Shown here: in pieces, positions 25,619 through 37,124 of the stretch | Layout of the letters: each line of letters starts with the position of its first letter | Position numbering within the stretch: the stretch's first letter is position 1 | DNA from: Symsagittifera roscoffensis | Taxonomy: Eukaryota; Xenacoelomorpha; Acoela; Convolutidae | Length of the DNA: 64,000 nt | Assembly: GCF_963678635.1 (NCBI RefSeq) | Contig: NC_087064.1 | Span: forward strand, 80,513,526-80,577,525 | Direction of reading: 5' to 3' | Made by a program: the position numbers and the translations under genes | Notes under the pieces: generated by a model | Seen by the model: only the letters and a program-made list of their open reading frames with translations | Database searches by the model: none | Told to the model about the DNA's origin: nothing

Positions 25619-28600
25619 ATGGCAGACCGATTCTGGAACTCCGTGCCCGCGGCCCTGAGGAAGCCCACTCTTGATGAGCTGTACAGGCGACTGAGGGACT
25701 TGGACTATACCCAAATAGACGAGAGAATGGCGGTGATGCTGAATGCCATCCTCCAGTTGGAGGACCAGGGTGAGTGCAGGGAGTCTGCAACGGAGGCTGT
25801 CTTGATGATCGGCTACACCACCGAGGGAATATCGAACCGAGAACAGACCAGATGGTTGTCTTGGAATGTGGATGGAGGAGTAAGGGGTTTTGACTTGGCA
25901 AGGAATCCTGGCCTGAATAACAATACCGAATATGGCGCAGGGGAATTCCCACTACCGACTAGGCCAACAGTAAGGTCCACCAGCCAGAGCTCGAGTAGGG
26001 TGCCATCGATGTCACGAATGCAACAGACGACCGAGGCATATCCGGATCTAGGTGTTCTAAAGAAAGAGCTCGAGAAGACGCAGAAGGAAAGGAATAAGGC
26101 GAACCTCGATAGGGATCAGGCAAATCTGGATCGGGAGAAGGTTCAGCTGGAAAGGGACCAGGCGGTCAATGAGCGAGACCAGGCTCTGAGGTTGCTTGAG
26201 ATACAAAAAGCTGAGCATCAACAGGAGTTAAGGGTGCGGGAGAACGCCGCAAATCGTGATCAACTGAGGTCGGAATTAGATAGAATAGAACAACGACAAC
26301 GCGAGCTTGATGTACAGAAGGGAGCCAGGCCGAAGGAGCGAGTGGTCACCAGCTCGAGGCCAGAGTCACGTATGGAGGTGGATGAGGCCCCCAGAGCAAG
26401 AGCACGGTTCAACCTTGACCGCGAGGCCCGTGAACACATGAGTGAAGGGTTGGAAGTTTGGATACCGAATGACGCAACGTCTTCCTTGCGTAGCCTAGAG
26501 ACGCAACCCATACGCCCACTGATGGATGTGGAGCTGCCGGGATATACCCCAACCTCGACCTCGAGTGACGGTCAGGTGAGCGGCGGCTCATCGCGCTTGA
26601 GAGAACTGGGCGAGAGATTGCGACAAAAGAGTCGTGAGAGTTCGGCAAGACCGGAGCTTCCCCCGACGTGGAGGGAGCAGCCGGTTAGGAGTGTCGTGAT
26701 CTTGAGTTATAAGAAGAACACAGAGGGGAGGTACCACAGGCACAATCGGCTGGACTGGAGCACGGAGCAGAAAGCTAGGAGAGACTGCTTTCATGATGCG
26801 GCCTGGGTGCAATACATGGCGCCACCCCGGGTACCAGAAGGTGCGGTTCATCTAATCATAGGGGACAGCCTGGTGCGGGTGTTGACCCGTATCCGATCGC
26901 ACTGGCAGACGGGAATCTTGAGTTTCGCTGGAGCTGCCACGCCACAGATGTTAGCAACGCTTGACATGCTGGGGATGACCAAAGTATACACGGTGACCCT
27001 GATGATCGGGACCAACGATGTGTCAAGGGGTGAAGCGAGGAAAATAACAAGGCTGCACGATAAGGTGAGCTGCCTTCTTGAGGAACTGAGGATTCAGATG
27101 GACCCCATCCTGTTGACGATATGTACTGTCCCCTACAATATGATGTTTGATCAGCACGCCTTGGAGATGAACGAGAAGGTGCGGAACCTAAACAAGGGGA
27201 TAAGAGACATCCACCGGAAGAGTGTGCTCCCTGTCAGACTGTTGGACGTGGCAGAGCGCATGGAGAAAGAGGGATTCCCTGAAGACACCTCCAGTGATGG
27301 AATCCATTTTGATAGACCGAGGGGAGCAGAGTGGCTAAACGACGTCTTCCAAGAACACATGAATGCGCTGGAGGCGGATCTGCTAGAGACAGCCCAATTC
27401 ACTTTGGGACCACCTCCAAACCCACCATTCCTGGCCTCAAGGGCCTTGTCTAGTCGCTTGGGACCGAGAGTTGACACTAGAGACAGCTCAAGGAGCAGCC
27501 AGACCAGATTGCAGAGTGCCACGCCAATGGAGTCTGAGGAGGTGACGTCATCAACACCTCCAAGCTCGGCGATATCCTCAGTGGTAGTGGCAGAGAGCAA
27601 ACGGGAAAATAAGTCTATGGAGACCGCTCGCTTGAGATATCCTGAGAAGGTGAAAGAACTGGATCTAGAGAGTTTGGAATGCAGGCAAGAATTGGCGGAA
27701 ACCCTGGGGATCGAACGAGTATCACACGAGGATTTGAATAGGCATCATTGTGTGGACTGGTTGAAAGCACATGAGGCGCACTTCTCGAGAGCGAAGTTGA
27801 TGGAGACCACAGACCTGACGGGAATTCCCACAAAAACGATCATGGGACCCATTAATTACAGACCTCTCAAGCTGCTGGGGAATCCGGGACTCATAGCAGA
27901 ACCTCCCAAGCACCAAACTAGCATCGCCAGAATCAGGTTGGCAACCCCGGCACAGTTGAAGGTGGTAGACAAGCTACTCAATCCGGGAGGAACGGGATTG
28001 CCAGATGCCGCTTACGAAGGCTCGAAATTGGCGGAAGATCCCAGGTACGGGAAGCCCTGTGGGAGTACCCAGCTGGCCAAAACCCTGGCAGTGTATGATA
28101 GAGCAGACCCAGCTGCTGCGAGAGTAGTCATTGTGGCGGGATCAGACTTCGAAGGAACGTCTCCCAAGTTGTTCTGGCCGGAGACTTTGATATACTCTTT
28201 GCCAGGAGCTGAATTGAATCAGATGTTAACTCTGGTAGTGGCAATAAAGTCGGAGATGCCCTGTGAACCTGAACTGCTATTGTTTGCAGGGATGAATGAT
28301 CACCTGCACGCGATGGGACTTCTTGAGCAACTAAAGGGCGATGAAATTCCGACATCGAGGAAGATATGGGAAGCCATTCAAGCGTTGTTTGCGGCGATGA
28401 ATGAAGTGCAAGAGAATGTTGTCTCGAGATTCGGGTCCAAGACGAAGGTGGTGTTTACCACATCCCCTGGATACGCGAATATGCCACCCGCCCTACAGTT
28501 CGTGTACGCGGTCTTGATCCTGATAGCAGAAGGGAGTGAATGGCGGATTCTAATGGCAGCCCCCAATCGGGAGTTGGAGCCATCGAACCTGAGGCTTCGC

Positions 28601-31600
28601 AAGTCAGAATTGGCGGCGGCATGGGCGGACATATCTCATGCACTGAGGGGCTTTTATGGACTAGCCGACATCCTGATCGTATTAGACGAGGTGCTCTTGC
28701 TAGAGATATCGAACTTTGCCAGGCAGCTCAAGTTCAGCCCAGTCATCGGGGACGATCACCCGGCGATAAGCAAATTAACGGCCAGCCTGTGGTTTCGGAG
28801 TATGGATGTAAAGATCACGAACTCCACCAGCAAGTCTAGAGGTCCCAGTAACGAGAGAAAAAATGTGGCCGAGACGGAAAAGCAATTAGGATCGTTGAAA
28901 TATCGTTTGACTCAAGAGAATGGCTGGTGGCCATTTTTGACAGCAAGGTTGGAGAACGCCACGAATAAGACAAGGGAGGAAGCACCACTCCTCGTGAAGC
29001 AAGTCTGGAGTTTCCTAGAGAAGCAACTGGAGCTGGCCGAAGTAAGAGACATGACGGTGGCTAGATTTGTCTCGGCCGCCAATGAAGTGACGATCGCAGG
29101 GTTCTGGAGAGAGCACGCCAAAGGCGAATTGAAGACTCGGAGGGATTACGAGATTCTCAAGTTCTTGAGTCCTTGCTGGGAGAAGGAATTCTTGGCAAGA
29201 GTATTCGGTACCACGGCGACTATCTTTGGAGCCTTCGTGCAGGAGATACTGGGCATGCCCATCAGCCTGCTCTTGGCCCTGTATTTGGTCTACCCCAGAT
29301 ACTTGTTCAACATGGGTCCAGCATACATGTTTAGTCGGGGAGTGGAGACACTTCGAGTTGATGGGTACCTGGCACTAGTGCTCTTGACCCATGGGGAATT
29401 GGTGTCGTTTCATCGATTAATGGAATATGGAGAGCCTCTGTCTATGGGGAGAGTCCACACGAGCATTGAAACCAGTTCCTACAAGTGTGCCGCAGGATTG
29501 AAGACGTTGCTAGTGCAATACCTCATGATGCAAAATCGGCACATGACGGGTGAAGATGAGAATCCAACTTCGAGAGAAGAATGGAAGAAGACGAACAGAG
29601 GGATGCCTCTGCTGACGGACCTATGCCTGGCAATGAGGTCGGACCCAATGGGGATAATCCGGGGCCTAGAGGAGGTGGTGACCTGCATTTATGGTCCAGC
29701 AGTGACATACGCGTTCCCAGACCCCCTGGTGACAACGTATCGTCACTCTGTAACGCACTTGAGCCTTATCAGTATACTGGATGGGACGGCGTTAAATTGG
29801 TGTCAGCAGGAGGTGCTCAGAGGGCGAATGAGCAACACGGTACTCTTTGGAAAGGTGAAAGATGCCGAGCTGATAGTGTACAACTTCAGGGGGCAAATGC
29901 AATGTAGAATGGGAGGCAAGCGAGAGGGTCCCATTGAAATGTATCCCAAATTCTGGAACTTGAACCCATTGACGGCGGACGGACGAGAAATCTTGAGAAT
30001 TCCTGCCTGGAAGGAGTGCTTCGCACTGGTGAAGAGGGAGCTGGAGACCATAATGGAGAAAGAAATCCTCCCGGCCACCATGCCTGAGTTCCCAATAGTC
30101 AGGAGGATGACCTTAGGAATGAATAGTCCCTTGGTAGTTCCCTCCATAATGGCGAGGATGACGGCGGAGGAAATGCAGAAGGATTTCACTGATGGCTGGG
30201 ACCCCCTGTTCATTGGCTACACGGCGGCGGTCTACTTCCATACCAGCGAGATGAAGGTAAATTCGTGGACGACGCAAGCGAAAAAGAGTAGAGGTTCGCA
30301 GCCCCCAGGGTATGAGGTGCGGAAGGTCTTGAGAACTCTTGAGAAGGAGGGACTTGAGAACATGTTACCCATATGGGATGATGGCAGGATGATCGTGATG
30401 GAGGGGCACGTCGCACTGGTGGACGACATGAAATTTGCCACGAGAAAATATAAGGCGCCCTATGGCTTGGAACAGGTGGAAATAAGACAGGAAGGAACAG
30501 AACTAGATGCAGCAGGTCAACTGTATGTAGCACTGACGGAATACAAGAAGCTGGATCCTACGACACCATCACCACTGTCCGTGGACACACCTGGAGACAA
30601 GAGGAGCGGACCCGTCGAGGACCGATTTAAGAAAATTCTCGAGAGAAGGAGACATGAGTCAGAAGAAGAGAGTATGGATGAAACTCTCAGTGAAGCCGGT
30701 GAAGACATGGAAGTGGGGAATACGCCTGAACCAGGGCCATCAGGGGAGGAGCTCACCACTCAAGAGCTGTTGAAAGATTTGAGCGAGGAGAATTGGGCAG
30801 ATACTGCCACACCACCCCTGATCCCGTCTCCCCGGAAGGATCTGGAATTGCCATTGGCAGGTGAGACCTTCAATATGGGGATGTTACTCTTGAGCTCGGA
30901 GGAAAGGGAGAAGAACACGTTCGAAGGGAACAGGGACATATTCTTGGGATCTCTCGAGGATGACGCTTGGCAGGAATTCCTGGAGGAATTCAATCGAGAA
31001 GTGGGCAGCGAGACGACGCTGGACAAGTTCAAGAAGGAACTGTGGGACGCAGTAGTGAGATTCGGGGAACCGCTCCTGATAGGAACGGGCCTGGATGAGA
31101 AAGCAAGAAAAGAGCTGCTGAACAAGCTAGTGGAGCTGAGGAATGCACGATCGAAGACTAGAAAAGAGAAATGTGAGGACAGCTCTACTCTGAAACAAAA
31201 AACTGTGGATAAAATGGTTGATGATATAAAAAGGGATAAGGTTGGGACTAGTAATATGATTAAAAGTACTAATATCCTTAAGGCTCGAGCAGGGGGGAGG
31301 CAAGAGTTGGAAGGAGTGGATGGAGAGGTCGAATCAATGATGATAGCCACAACACCCTCGAGCAGAGATGTGAAGACTCGCAAGAGGAAGAGAGAAGTGG
31401 AAGGATGGGGTAGTCCTTCAGTGGATGCTGTTTCGGAAGGAAACTTGAGAGAGACGGCGCCCATCGTTTTGGCTCGATGCAAGACGGCGGCATACAAGAA
31501 CAGCTCGGAGCTCAGGAAACCACTTGAAGTAGAAAAGGAAATAGAGGTTTCCGCCAGTTCGACGTCAGAAGAAGACTTCAAGCCTCAGAAGGTAAACGTG

Positions 31601-34498
31601 AAGAGAGGTTCAACGAACGGACAGGTAGGGGAAGTGGAGATCGGCAAAGAATGGATCTCGAAGGCACATCAGGACATGGGCAAACAAGTGACGAGTGATC
31701 CATTGGAGAGGAACAAGACGAGGAACACTTCCCGGACGTGGTGGGTGGCCCTCGAAACATTGAAGGAAATGGAGGACTGCTTGAAGAAGTTGGACAGTGG
31801 AATAGCTCGCAGGCGACGCAATTGGGCCACCCAGCAAAAAGCCGAGGTTAATAAGATAGAGATGGCAAGTCATCTGAAGAGGTCCTGGCAGAGTTTGTTG
31901 AAGGATCATTTTGAAGAGGCGATGAGAACATCCTCATCAGCACCGCCACTAATGGCGAATCCCTTCGTTAGAACTGCGGGACAATTAATGTTCACCTGGA
32001 GTCTGGTGGGAATAGAGTTGGAGACATTGACCTCGTATGACAGGCTGAAGTTGGGAAGCAAGAAGCTAGAGGTGTATCAGGCACTGATGCAACACGTGGC
32101 CAGGGACAATTCAGGCTTGAGCCTGGCTAGAAGAAAAGATGCCACATGTTTCTTGAGATGGATAATGTCAATGATGTCTGATAGCACCATCCTGGCATGC
32201 CACCAGAGAGCAAGTGGAAGTAAAACCATGGAGAAAAGAGTCTCAACGATCATCTTGAACGTATATCAGAGTACAGGAATAGAGAAAGAAGATGGTTCCA
32301 GACTATCCTTAGAGAACCATCGAAAGCTGGACGAGGTACGGAGGTTCTCTAATAAGAAGTTCGAGGAAGAACATGATGTTCACCGTAACCTGGCCTCGTC
32401 AGAACAGTACTCGAGACTCAGTGAGAAGGGGGAATACCAATATGTGTCTGGAGTGATGGGAATAGCCTACAATCCCTTCTTAGACTCGGAAGCTGGAGGA
32501 GCCCACAGAAACCATGAGGTAGCGGAGCTACTGAAGTTTTGGACAGAAAGAATAATGGAAATAGACGCGGTGGAAAAAGAGGGGCCGAGCCTGGGCCTGA
32601 TTCTTGAGAAAACAACAGAGGTAATAAGCATACCGCGCTCAAACAAGAGAGTTGAAGTGAACATGGGCGGTGGAAATGGCTTGTTAACCACGAACTTGGG
32701 AGTGATATGGAAGCTACTAAGACCCTCCTGGTGTCCACATCCCCATGCGAGTCTAATCGAGGAAACCACCGAGCGAGTGAGGTTAGCACCAACGGAAGAT
32801 GAAGATCTGGCGAAGTTGAGTGTGCTACATAAGCTAATCACGCCCCAGATGCAAGAGCCAAGCGAAAGGACGAGCGACCCCGGGTCAGCAAAGAAATTGG
32901 AGCCGGGTAGCTGTCTGGATTCGACGTGTGGGAACGGAGAGCACATCTGCGATGGACGGTCATGCGTCAGAATACTGTCGTTTCAAAAAGAAGACCTGGT
33001 CACTTGGTTCGAAGACATCACAGAAAGGGAGAAAAGTGAAGTGCAAATAATAGCGGAATGTTACGCGAGAACCACGGTGAATATAGCGACAGCTCTCGGA
33101 TTCTTCTCGAGAATGTGTGGTCTGCAGGCACTGGAGAGACTGGAATCTGAACATCATTTAGTGACGGCGTTGAGCGTAGAATCATGGCCCGGGGTGTTGC
33201 AGGTGACTCAAAAACACATCCGGAGCTGGAAGGTTGGTCTTGAGGCGGAAATGGGATTTCCCATGAGCGAAGCTTATGGCTTGCCATTGAACGCGAAATC
33301 GCTGATAGGGTCAATGATGGCCAACTTGTGCGGAAGTCACTACCCGCTACACATGGCGATGGTGGAAGTGTCCAGCCAGAGAATACTGGTGGACAAGGCC
33401 TTCTCAGTGCCCAAGTGCGTGAGGTTGGCTCGGATGTCGCATCACTCGCACAAGTTGTTGAGAAAAATCAAAGGGACAGTACCAAAAGAATTGAGAGATG
33501 ACTTAAGCGAAATCTGGGGAGAAGATTTTCTGAAGTTGGAAAGAGAAAACACAAGCGATCACGAGAGACAAAACGTGATCGGAAAACCTGTGGGAAGTAC
33601 TCCGAACCTGGAAGATAACGACACGATGCACGAGAAAATGATGGAGCTTGAGCCTCTCTTGGAAGCCTCAGGGGAGCGTAATCTCAGGAGCATTGAGATC
33701 TCTCATGGGGATTGCCCATGCCACTGTTTGGCACAAACGGTGTGGTATCCAGATCACAAGAACCTTTGCCTGGTGTGGGATGTGGAAGAGATTCGGTCGA
33801 TCGGACTACCGGATCACCGGCAGAAGGTGACGCTCTTAGTAGTGAGTACGATGTTAGCTCTGAGATGGATAGAAGAGAATATAACGAAGTATCGGGAGGC
33901 GACGACGCCAACGGCTGAGTCAATATACGCGATAGACTACAGCAGGAGACTCGAGTTGTTTGAGACTGCGTGCAAAGTATTCGCCATACTGACGGAAGTC
34001 AGGCACGTATGGAGTCGCTTGAGGTACTTTCCATGGTTTCGGGCGACACTGACGTCTTGGTTGTACATGACAACGAAAGATCACATGAGAAAACATCAAA
34101 AAGAGTATCGACAGTTCCAGGCCGAGATTGGGCCGGAAGCTTTCAAGAGACCCCTGATAACCCATCGTAATGCGATCATGACAGGGTGGAAAAGAGTGGG
34201 TAAGATGTCTAGAGACAATACCAAAGCGAGGGAGTCGATACTAGAGGAAGACCTGGTGAAGAACGTGAGCTTGAGCCTGCACAACTCCTTTTGCTTGAAC
34301 CGAGAAGCTAGGGTGAAGGCACTACCCAACCAAGCAAAGAGGTTGCAGGAGCAGAGAGAATGGATGCGATCCTATGAACAGCTGAAGGCTTGGGAGGAGA
34401 TTGTGATTAGTTCCGATGATGAAGAGGAACTGTTGAGACAGTTTGCCGCATCTAGCACTTCAGGATGCAGTACCTCCAAGGCGAAGAGTACGAGATGA
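25619..34498 (+). CDS. Element 1 giant ORF2 protein with SGNH-hydrolase domain
   Basis: 2,959 uninterrupted codons from ATG 25619. Residues 1-100 form a small conserved N-terminal region shared with element 2, and 148-240 a charged coiled coil (repeated LDRDQ/LERDQ). About 408-585 is an SGNH/GDSL hydrolase: IIGDSLV with Ser417, a block II FAGAA near 437, MIGTND with Asn466, and SDGIHF with Asp560 and His563. About 830-1070 is a second region with a similar plan (GSDFEG, LLLFAGMNDH, VVFTTSPGY) but no Ser or Asp-His dyad. From 1240 to about 1600 and 2080 to 2950 the sequence is conserved in element 2 but matches nothing I recognise. A Glu/Lys-rich hinge (about 1650-2050) is poorly conserved. 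Near the C-terminus is EEIVISSDDEEE, a SUMO-interaction-like motif. No signal peptide or membrane span is seen, so it is not an envelope protein. Function unknown; an esterase acting on lipid or acylated substrates is possible. Confidence 0.9.
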   Translation: MADRFWNSVPAALRKPTLDELYRRLRDLDYTQIDERMAVMLNAILQLEDQGECRESATEAVLMIGYTTEGISNREQTRWLSWNVDGGVRGFDLARNPGLNNNTEYGAGEFPLPTRPTVRSTSQSSSRVPSMSRMQQTTEAYPDLGVLKKELEKTQKERNKANLDRDQANLDREKVQLERDQAVNERDQALRLLEIQKAEHQQELRVRENAANRDQLRSELDRIEQRQRELDVQKGARPKERVVTSSRPESRMEVDEAPRARARFNLDREAREHMSEGLEVWIPNDATSSLRSLETQPIRPLMDVELPGYTPTSTSSDGQVSGGSSRLRELGERLRQKSRESSARPELPPTWREQPVRSVVILSYKKNTEGRYHRHNRLDWSTEQKARRDCFHDAAWVQYMAPPRVPEGAVHLIIGDSLVRVLTRIRSHWQTGILSFAGAATPQMLATLDMLGMTKVYTVTLMIGTNDVSRGEARKITRLHDKVSCLLEELRIQMDPILLTICTVPYNMMFDQHALEMNEKVRNLNKGIRDIHRKSVLPVRLLDVAERMEKEGFPEDTSSDGIHFDRPRGAEWLNDVFQEHMNALEADLLETAQFTLGPPPNPPFLASRALSSRLGPRVDTRDSSRSSQTRLQSATPMESEEVTSSTPPSSAISSVVVAESKRENKSMETARLRYPEKVKELDLESLECRQELAETLGIERVSHEDLNRHHCVDWLKAHEAHFSRAKLMETTDLTGIPTKTIMGPINYRPLKLLGNPGLIAEPPKHQTSIARIRLATPAQLKVVDKLLNPGGTGLPDAAYEGSKLAEDPRYGKPCGSTQLAKTLAVYDRADPAAARVVIVAGSDFEGTSPKLFWPETLIYSLPGAELNQMLTLVVAIKSEMPCEPELLLFAGMNDHLHAMGLLEQLKGDEIPTSRKIWEAIQALFAAMNEVQENVVSRFGSKTKVVFTTSPGYANMPPALQFVYAVLILIAEGSEWRILMAAPNRELEPSNLRLRKSELAAAWADISHALRGFYGLADILIVLDEVLLLEISNFARQLKFSPVIGDDHPAISKLTASLWFRSMDVKITNSTSKSRGPSNERKNVAETEKQLGSLKYRLTQENGWWPFLTARLENATNKTREEAPLLVKQVWSFLEKQLELAEVRDMTVARFVSAANEVTIAGFWREHAKGELKTRRDYEILKFLSPCWEKEFLARVFGTTATIFGAFVQEILGMPISLLLALYLVYPRYLFNMGPAYMFSRGVETLRVDGYLALVLLTHGELVSFHRLMEYGEPLSMGRVHTSIETSSYKCAAGLKTLLVQYLMMQNRHMTGEDENPTSREEWKKTNRGMPLLTDLCLAMRSDPMGIIRGLEEVVTCIYGPAVTYAFPDPLVTTYRHSVTHLSLISILDGTALNWCQQEVLRGRMSNTVLFGKVKDAELIVYNFRGQMQCRMGGKREGPIEMYPKFWNLNPLTADGREILRIPAWKECFALVKRELETIMEKEILPATMPEFPIVRRMTLGMNSPLVVPSIMARMTAEEMQKDFTDGWDPLFIGYTAAVYFHTSEMKVNSWTTQAKKSRGSQPPGYEVRKVLRTLEKEGLENMLPIWDDGRMIVMEGHVALVDDMKFATRKYKAPYGLEQVEIRQEGTELDAAGQLYVALTEYKKLDPTTPSPLSVDTPGDKRSGPVEDRFKKILERRRHESEEESMDETLSEAGEDMEVGNTPEPGPSGEELTTQELLKDLSEENWADTATPPLIPSPRKDLELPLAGETFNMGMLLLSSEEREKNTFEGNRDIFLGSLEDDAWQEFLEEFNREVGSETTLDKFKKELWDAVVRFGEPLLIGTGLDEKARKELLNKLVELRNARSKTRKEKCEDSSTLKQKTVDKMVDDIKRDKVGTSNMIKSTNILKARAGGRQELEGVDGEVESMMIATTPSSRDVKTRKRKREVEGWGSPSVDAVSEGNLRETAPIVLARCKTAAYKNSSELRKPLEVEKEIEVSASSTSEEDFKPQKVNVKRGSTNGQVGEVEIGKEWISKAHQDMGKQVTSDPLERNKTRNTSRTWWVALETLKEMEDCLKKLDSGIARRRRNWATQQKAEVNKIEMASHLKRSWQSLLKDHFEEAMRTSSSAPPLMANPFVRTAGQLMFTWSLVGIELETLTSYDRLKLGSKKLEVYQALMQHVARDNSGLSLARRKDATCFLRWIMSMMSDSTILACHQRASGSKTMEKRVSTIILNVYQSTGIEKEDGSRLSLENHRKLDEVRRFSNKKFEEEHDVHRNLASSEQYSRLSEKGEYQYVSGVMGIAYNPFLDSEAGGAHRNHEVAELLKFWTERIMEIDAVEKEGPSLGLILEKTTEVISIPRSNKRVEVNMGGGNGLLTTNLGVIWKLLRPSWCPHPHASLIEETTERVRLAPTEDEDLAKLSVLHKLITPQMQEPSERTSDPGSAKKLEPGSCLDSTCGNGEHICDGRSCVRILSFQKEDLVTWFEDITEREKSEVQIIAECYARTTVNIATALGFFSRMCGLQALERLESEHHLVTALSVESWPGVLQVTQKHIRSWKVGLEAEMGFPMSEAYGLPLNAKSLIGSMMANLCGSHYPLHMAMVEVSSQRILVDKAFSVPKCVRLARMSHHSHKLLRKIKGTVPKELRDDLSEIWGEDFLKLERENTSDHERQNVIGKPVGSTPNLEDNDTMHEKMMELEPLLEASGERNLRSIEISHGDCPCHCLAQTVWYPDHKNLCLVWDVEEIRSIGLPDHRQKVTLLVVSTMLALRWIEENITKYREATTPTAESIYAIDYSRRLELFETACKVFAILTEVRHVWSRLRYFPWFRATLTSWLYMTTKDHMRKHQKEYRQFQAEIGPEAFKRPLITHRNAIMTGWKRVGKMSRDNTKARESILEEDLVKNVSLSLHNSFCLNREARVKALPNQAKRLQEQREWMRSYEQLKAWEEIVISSDDEEELLRQFAASSTSGCSTSKAKSTR

Positions 34499-35028
<530 letters not shown>

Positions 35029-35784
35029 TCAAGCTACATCTAATCTAAAATAGAGACTCTTGGAAAAGCTAACATTCAAAAAGATAACACACGATATTTT
35101 AAGAAAGCATTTGAAATAGTATAATAATAATTTTAAAAAATTAACAAAGAAATTAGGGCAAGTACTTAAGAGAGTTTGATTTCGCTATTTTAGTTCACTC
35201 AAAGTTTAATGTTTACGGTTTCTTAAATCTGTCCATAGCAACAGCTGAGAGTGCCATCCGACCAGAATGCTCGACGGTTATAATCAAAATTGCGCGGGAG
35301 AAACGGCATTTAAGAGCGTTGTTCATTAGAAGAGAAGGAAAGAGAAGGCTGAAGAAAGATGATAAATAAATTTTAAAAAACCCGACTGACTGTGGTGTGA
35401 CACGGAACAACGCATTGTCTCGCAATAACTGCAATCTAAGAAAATCAGAAAAAAATAAACCCTTAAACTGCTAAATAAGATTAGAAATCATTTTGCTAGT
35501 GCGCGTCATGTTGATAATTATTTACAAAATGCATACCCACGCGTACCCACGGAGCCGCATTTTCTGATAGCCGAAAAAAAATACCTCCGGTTGTAACTAA
35601 ATTAAATAGGAAAACTTTTCACTACTAAATTGAGACTCATTTTGATTGAACAGCCTGATAGCTAACAAATTTCGAAAACTTTTTAGTGATTTCATTGGCA
35701 AATAGGGGGTCTAGGACAACAAGCCGACGGTACTTCAAGCCGAAGGGACTTCAGGCCGAAATTTAAACTTTTCAAGCACCTCAA

Positions 35785-36697
35785 TGTGCCAGTCGGTCAT
35801 ATTTGGAAGTTTGACCTTGAGAGGAGCAAAAAACACTTGATTTTGGAGTGAAATATAATTTTTCAAAATTTCGAATGGAACCTGTCATGCACGATTTTCT
35901 CGCGATAACTGAAAATCAGAAAAAAGAAATCAGAACAATTTCAGAACGATCGAGTGACAATCGCGGGAAAGTTACTAAATAAAACAGTGGGAAATTGCTA
36001 TTCGCAATTTCTGTCACAATAGAACAAGAGTAGAGCTGTCCCATCTAAAACAGAGACGAGAGCATTCCCACGAACTGGATTGTTGTGACTGGAGAACTAT
36101 TATTAACTGGACCAGAGTGAACCTTCGGTGGAAAGGTGGACAGCTAGAGTGTCCCAATGGTTCACGAGAACTTACAGTCTAGAGTAAAAACTTGTTCTTA
36201 TTATTAAAACTGACTAACGTTAAACTCATTTTAGTTACTTTATTAATTCTTGAGTTAACTACCGACTGGATTATTTCCCACTTCTTGAGCGTGCTACTAT
36301 GTGAGTACAAATTTAAATTCTAGAGTGTGTTTTATGATTGTTATGTTGAGGTAAGGTGAGTTTTAGGTTGATCCACCTGAAATGGATCAAAGTTCCACTG
36401 TCTAATAAAAAGTAACTTAACGGATTGTTCCAACCCGGTTTTTAACGGCGTTCATGTATTTTGGGTATCTAGAGACCTAAGTATGGGGACGTTTCTAATT
36501 CTAGAGTGGGGGGATATTTTAGTAGTAGCCTTTAAGCTGTAACGGGTCGTAGTCTCATGTCACAAGCGAACCGAACTGGCTCCGACCGTTCTTGAGGTAG
36601 AAAAACACAAGAGATAGTGTCCCTGACCCTTGAGCCAGTGGTTATAGGGCCTATTTTTCTTAAGCCTCATGTGTGACTGCAGTAGACGAATGTTACA
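35785..36697 (+). mobile_element. Element 1, 3' LTR (5' edge tentative)
   Basis: Counterpart of 12748-13660, with TGTGCCA at 35785, the polyadenylation hairpin at 36368-36390, AATAAA at 36404 and the end GTTACA at 36697. It is not preceded by a recognisable polypurine tract, because copied host sequence abuts it. Confidence 0.65.
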
Positions 36698-37124
36698 CAA
36701 ATTACAATTTTTTCATCTGTAAAACGTTGCTTTTCAAAATTTCAGGCAAGTTTAGTCGATGATAAGCGTTATTCATGACAATGAATCACTTAGGATTGTC
36801 ATTCGTTAATAATTTCAGACTCCCGTCGGCTTGATCTCCGGCACCCCAAAAGGTTACTCTCGCTGAATTAATTAACAACAAAATCTTTCGTCATGACAAC
36901 AAAAGTCCGGTTTTCCGGATAATGAAACAATTGCCCAACCCATATGAAAATTAATGAAAAACAAAGCATACAATCTATTTCTGAGCGCTTTCGCACATTG
37001 TGTGCATCATCAGAGAAACTATTATCTGAAATGGTCGTCATCATTGCGAACCAGTTAACAAAAAACAAAAAACCAAAACAACTGCACTAGTAAATGAGTA
37101 AATACAAATCTCGCCGATATAAAC
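36698..37124. other. 427-bp spacer between the two giant elements
   Basis: AT-rich, with no gene or recognisable repeat. Probably host flanking DNA of both insertions. No target-site duplication could be identified for element 1. Confidence 0.5.

Noticed and set aside
30760-31581. 273-codon minus-strand open frame within ORF2, and many similar antisense frames through gag-pol and ORF2
   Set aside because: Ser/Leu-rich mirror images of Glu/Lys-rich plus-strand coding sequence. The plus strand has the domains.
25619-34498. ORF2 as a retroviral-type envelope protein
   Set aside because: No signal peptide, furin-like site, fusion peptide or membrane anchor is seen; the SGNH domain and acidic tail point elsewhere.
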